Positions 5,486 to 6,987 of a stretch of 6,987 nt of DNA are shown here, piece after piece (within the stretch, counting starts at the first letter, position 1; each line of letters starts with the position of its first letter). The stretch lies in assembly GCA_024276255.1 (NCBI GenBank), contig JAJRXO010000014.1:1-6987 (forward strand). The letters are read 5' to 3'. Under the pieces are notes generated by a model that saw only the letters and a program-made list of their open reading frames with translations, searched no databases and had not been told where the DNA came from. A program made the translations under genes and the position numbers. This DNA is from Chloroflexota bacterium. GTDB taxonomy: Bacteria; Chloroflexota; Anaerolineae; J102.

Positions 5486-6987
5486 TTAGTTGCTGTTCGA
5501 CACATTGGCCAGATCAGCGAGCGAGAGGATGCCTACGGGTTTCTGATGTCCGTTGACCGGCTGCACAACGACCAGACGATGTACATTATGATCAATCAAA
5601 CGGGCAGCAGCCTGATCCAGGGGTTCGTCAGGCGTGGTGGTAAGCACATCGCGCACCATGATCGATGCGGATGTCGTATCGGGCAGCGTGGCAAACTCAC
5701 CTTGCCGGGCTTTGAGCCGCACCAGATCAGTCTGGCACACCAGGCCCTGCAGGTAACCGTTTTCATCGATCACGACCACGGCGCTGATGTCACGTTCATT
5801 CATGGCATTGGCCACGGTGCGTAACGGCGTGTCTGGACGACAGGCAACCACGCCCCGATGCATGACATCGGCCACGCGGGGGCCCGTAATCGCGGTATCG
5901 CCTGTTTCGGCGTGCACGATGTCGGTCGGAACCTCCATCACCTCAGCAAAGCCACGGCGAACGGCAAGCAGGTTGTCCTGTACGACCCGTTCCCCGCGCT
6001 TGCCAAAGTATTTGCGCAAGCTTTTCTCTACGCCTGCCATCAACGCTTCATCGCTGAGCTGGCGAGCCTGCAGGAACGGGGTGGCCTTGAGGAAGACGCC
6101 CAGCAATACGATGCCCTGCATGCGTACCTGCAAATCGGGCTGTGAAGCCACTTCGCGGGCGATGGACGCGGCATCGAGATACAGCACGCGGATATTGCGC
6201 TTGCGGATCAGGCGCCGGGCGTAGGCCGGAATGCTTTCCCACACGGCTTGCGGATCTTCGTGACGGGTCTGCATGAAAATCGTGCCCCCTTCCTGTAAGC
6301 CAGCCAGGGGATTCCCCAGATTGAAGGCGTTGACATCGTTCAGAGGCACGAAATCGACAAATCTAAGCTCGGCATGGGTGCGGATAGGCTCTTCAGCGGC
6401 CGTCAGGTAGTATGTGGTGGGCAAGCCTTTCTTCTCGGAGCCGTATTTGGGGTAGGCCTGCACATATAGATCAAAGAGGTCCCCGACAATGGTGGCGATC
6501 ACCTTGTTGGTGGTCACCGAGCCGAAGCCGCCCACGGAATGCCCGCGCATGGAAAAGGCGTTGGCCGGACGCACATCGGGATCGATGGTGCGGGACAGGG
6601 CCAGCGGATGTTGAATGCCCAACACAAAGTAACGCGGCCCCTGCTGGATCATGTTCTGCACCGTGGCAATAAGGTCGCCGGGGCGTACATCGCGGCTGCC
6701 CAGGCCAGCACTGCCACTGTAAATGGTGGGAACCCGATGCACTACCGGGTAGCCAGGAGCAGCGGTCAGGGCGTCGGTAAACGCGGCCTTGATTTCAGCT
6801 GTCAGGGGATTACTCTGCCCCATGGGGTTATCCATGCGTTCCAGCACCGCCACCGCCCGTGTGTCAGCCAGGGCTGCCACCAGTTCGGGGCCGGGGAAGG
6901 GGCGGAAACTGGTGACATGCACCACCCCCACGCGAATGCCCATCTGTTGACGCATATACTGAGCGGTTACCACCGCGGTTTCGGCCA
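5486..6987 (-). CDS. Pyruvate:ferredoxin oxidoreductase alpha-gamma subunit fused to a C-terminal CBS-domain pair (5' partial)
   Basis: N-terminal half of the split PFOR; 499 residues are visible and the frame stays open to the window edge, so the thiamine-pyrimidine domain is missing. Nucleotides about 6985-6625 encode the end of alpha (domain II, transketolase-C-like): RVGVVHVTSFRPFPGPELVA, then AVLERMDNP and YSGSAGLGSRDV, the counterpart of GGRYGLGSKD in NifJ. About 6625-5940 encode gamma (domain III), with FVLGIQHPLA, GHSVGGFGSVTTNK, LQEGGTIFMQT and a closing KYFGKRGERVVQDNLLAVRR. NifJ would continue into the EKR and ferredoxin domains here. Instead, two CBS motifs follow: about 5875-5711 (VADVMHRGVVACRPDTPL to GLVCQTDLVRL) and 5671-5504 (SIMVRDVLTTTPDEPLDQAA to GILSLADL). 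CBS pairs bind adenine nucleotides. The second ends in the full G-h-h-S-x-x-D ribose-binding pattern; the first has Cys instead of Thr/Ser. First gene of the operon visible here; its promoter lies outside. Confidence 0.92.
   Translation of the reverse strand, partial: AETAVVTAQYMRQQMGIRVGVVHVTSFRPFPGPELVAALADTRAVAVLERMDNPMGQSNPLTAEIKAAFTDALTAAPGYPVVHRVPTIYSGSAGLGSRDVRPGDLIATVQNMIQQGPRYFVLGIQHPLALSRTIDPDVRPANAFSMRGHSVGGFGSVTTNKVIATIVGDLFDLYVQAYPKYGSEKKGLPTTYYLTAAEEPIRTHAELRFVDFVPLNDVNAFNLGNPLAGLQEGGTIFMQTRHEDPQAVWESIPAYARRLIRKRNIRVLYLDAASIAREVASQPDLQVRMQGIVLLGVFLKATPFLQARQLSDEALMAGVEKSLRKYFGKRGERVVQDNLLAVRRGFAEVMEVPTDIVHAETGDTAITGPRVADVMHRGVVACRPDTPLRTVANAMNERDISAVVVIDENGYLQGLVCQTDLVRLKARQGEFATLPDTTSASIMVRDVLTTTPDEPLDQAAARLIDHNVHRLVVVQPVNGHQKPVGILSLADLANVSNSN

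Overview
The window is GC-rich bacterial chromosome, probably from a member of the Chloroflexota (Anaerolineae/Caldilineae-like). This is an inference from three things: long Pro/Thr-rich linkers in two envelope proteins, an SH3b protein with a membrane anchor, and a split pyruvate:ferredoxin oxidoreductase (PFOR). No rRNA or other phylogenetic marker is present to settle it. The PFOR points to an anaerobic or facultatively anaerobic metabolism.

Layout. Positions 1-330 (+) hold the 3' end of an FtsK/SpoIIIE-type DNA-pumping ATPase. It is joined by an ATGA overlap to a small two-helix membrane protein (327-713, +). Convergent to these, on the minus strand, is an operon of an ECF sigma factor (1496-2101) and a membrane anti-sigma-like protein (710-1489). 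The anti-sigma stop codon shares a CTAG palindrome with the stop of the small membrane protein. Divergent from the sigma gene is a well-formed tRNA-Leu(CAA) gene (2231-2315) with a near-consensus housekeeping promoter. A structured 147-base spacer follows it. Next is a membrane-anchored extracytoplasmic SH3b protein with an unrecognised C-terminal domain (2463-3725, +). A strong hairpin terminator (3750-3785) separates it from a convergent minus-strand operon encoding PFOR in two pieces.

The PFOR operon is the most interesting part. The upstream gene (5486 to beyond the window end) carries the end of the alpha part and the complete gamma part, followed by a fused tandem CBS-domain pair. The downstream gene (3803-5443) carries a degenerate EKR-like segment, two [4Fe-4S] motifs (delta) and the thiamine-diphosphate-binding beta part. 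Together they would rebuild a complete NifJ-type enzyme that converts pyruvate and CoA to acetyl-CoA, CO2 and reduced ferredoxin. The CBS pair suggests direct sensing of an adenine nucleotide by this enzyme, which is an inference.

The sigma/anti-sigma pair and the SH3b protein all look like envelope-surveillance components. The two PFOR genes are a separate metabolic unit. I see no CRISPR array, insertion sequence or phage gene.
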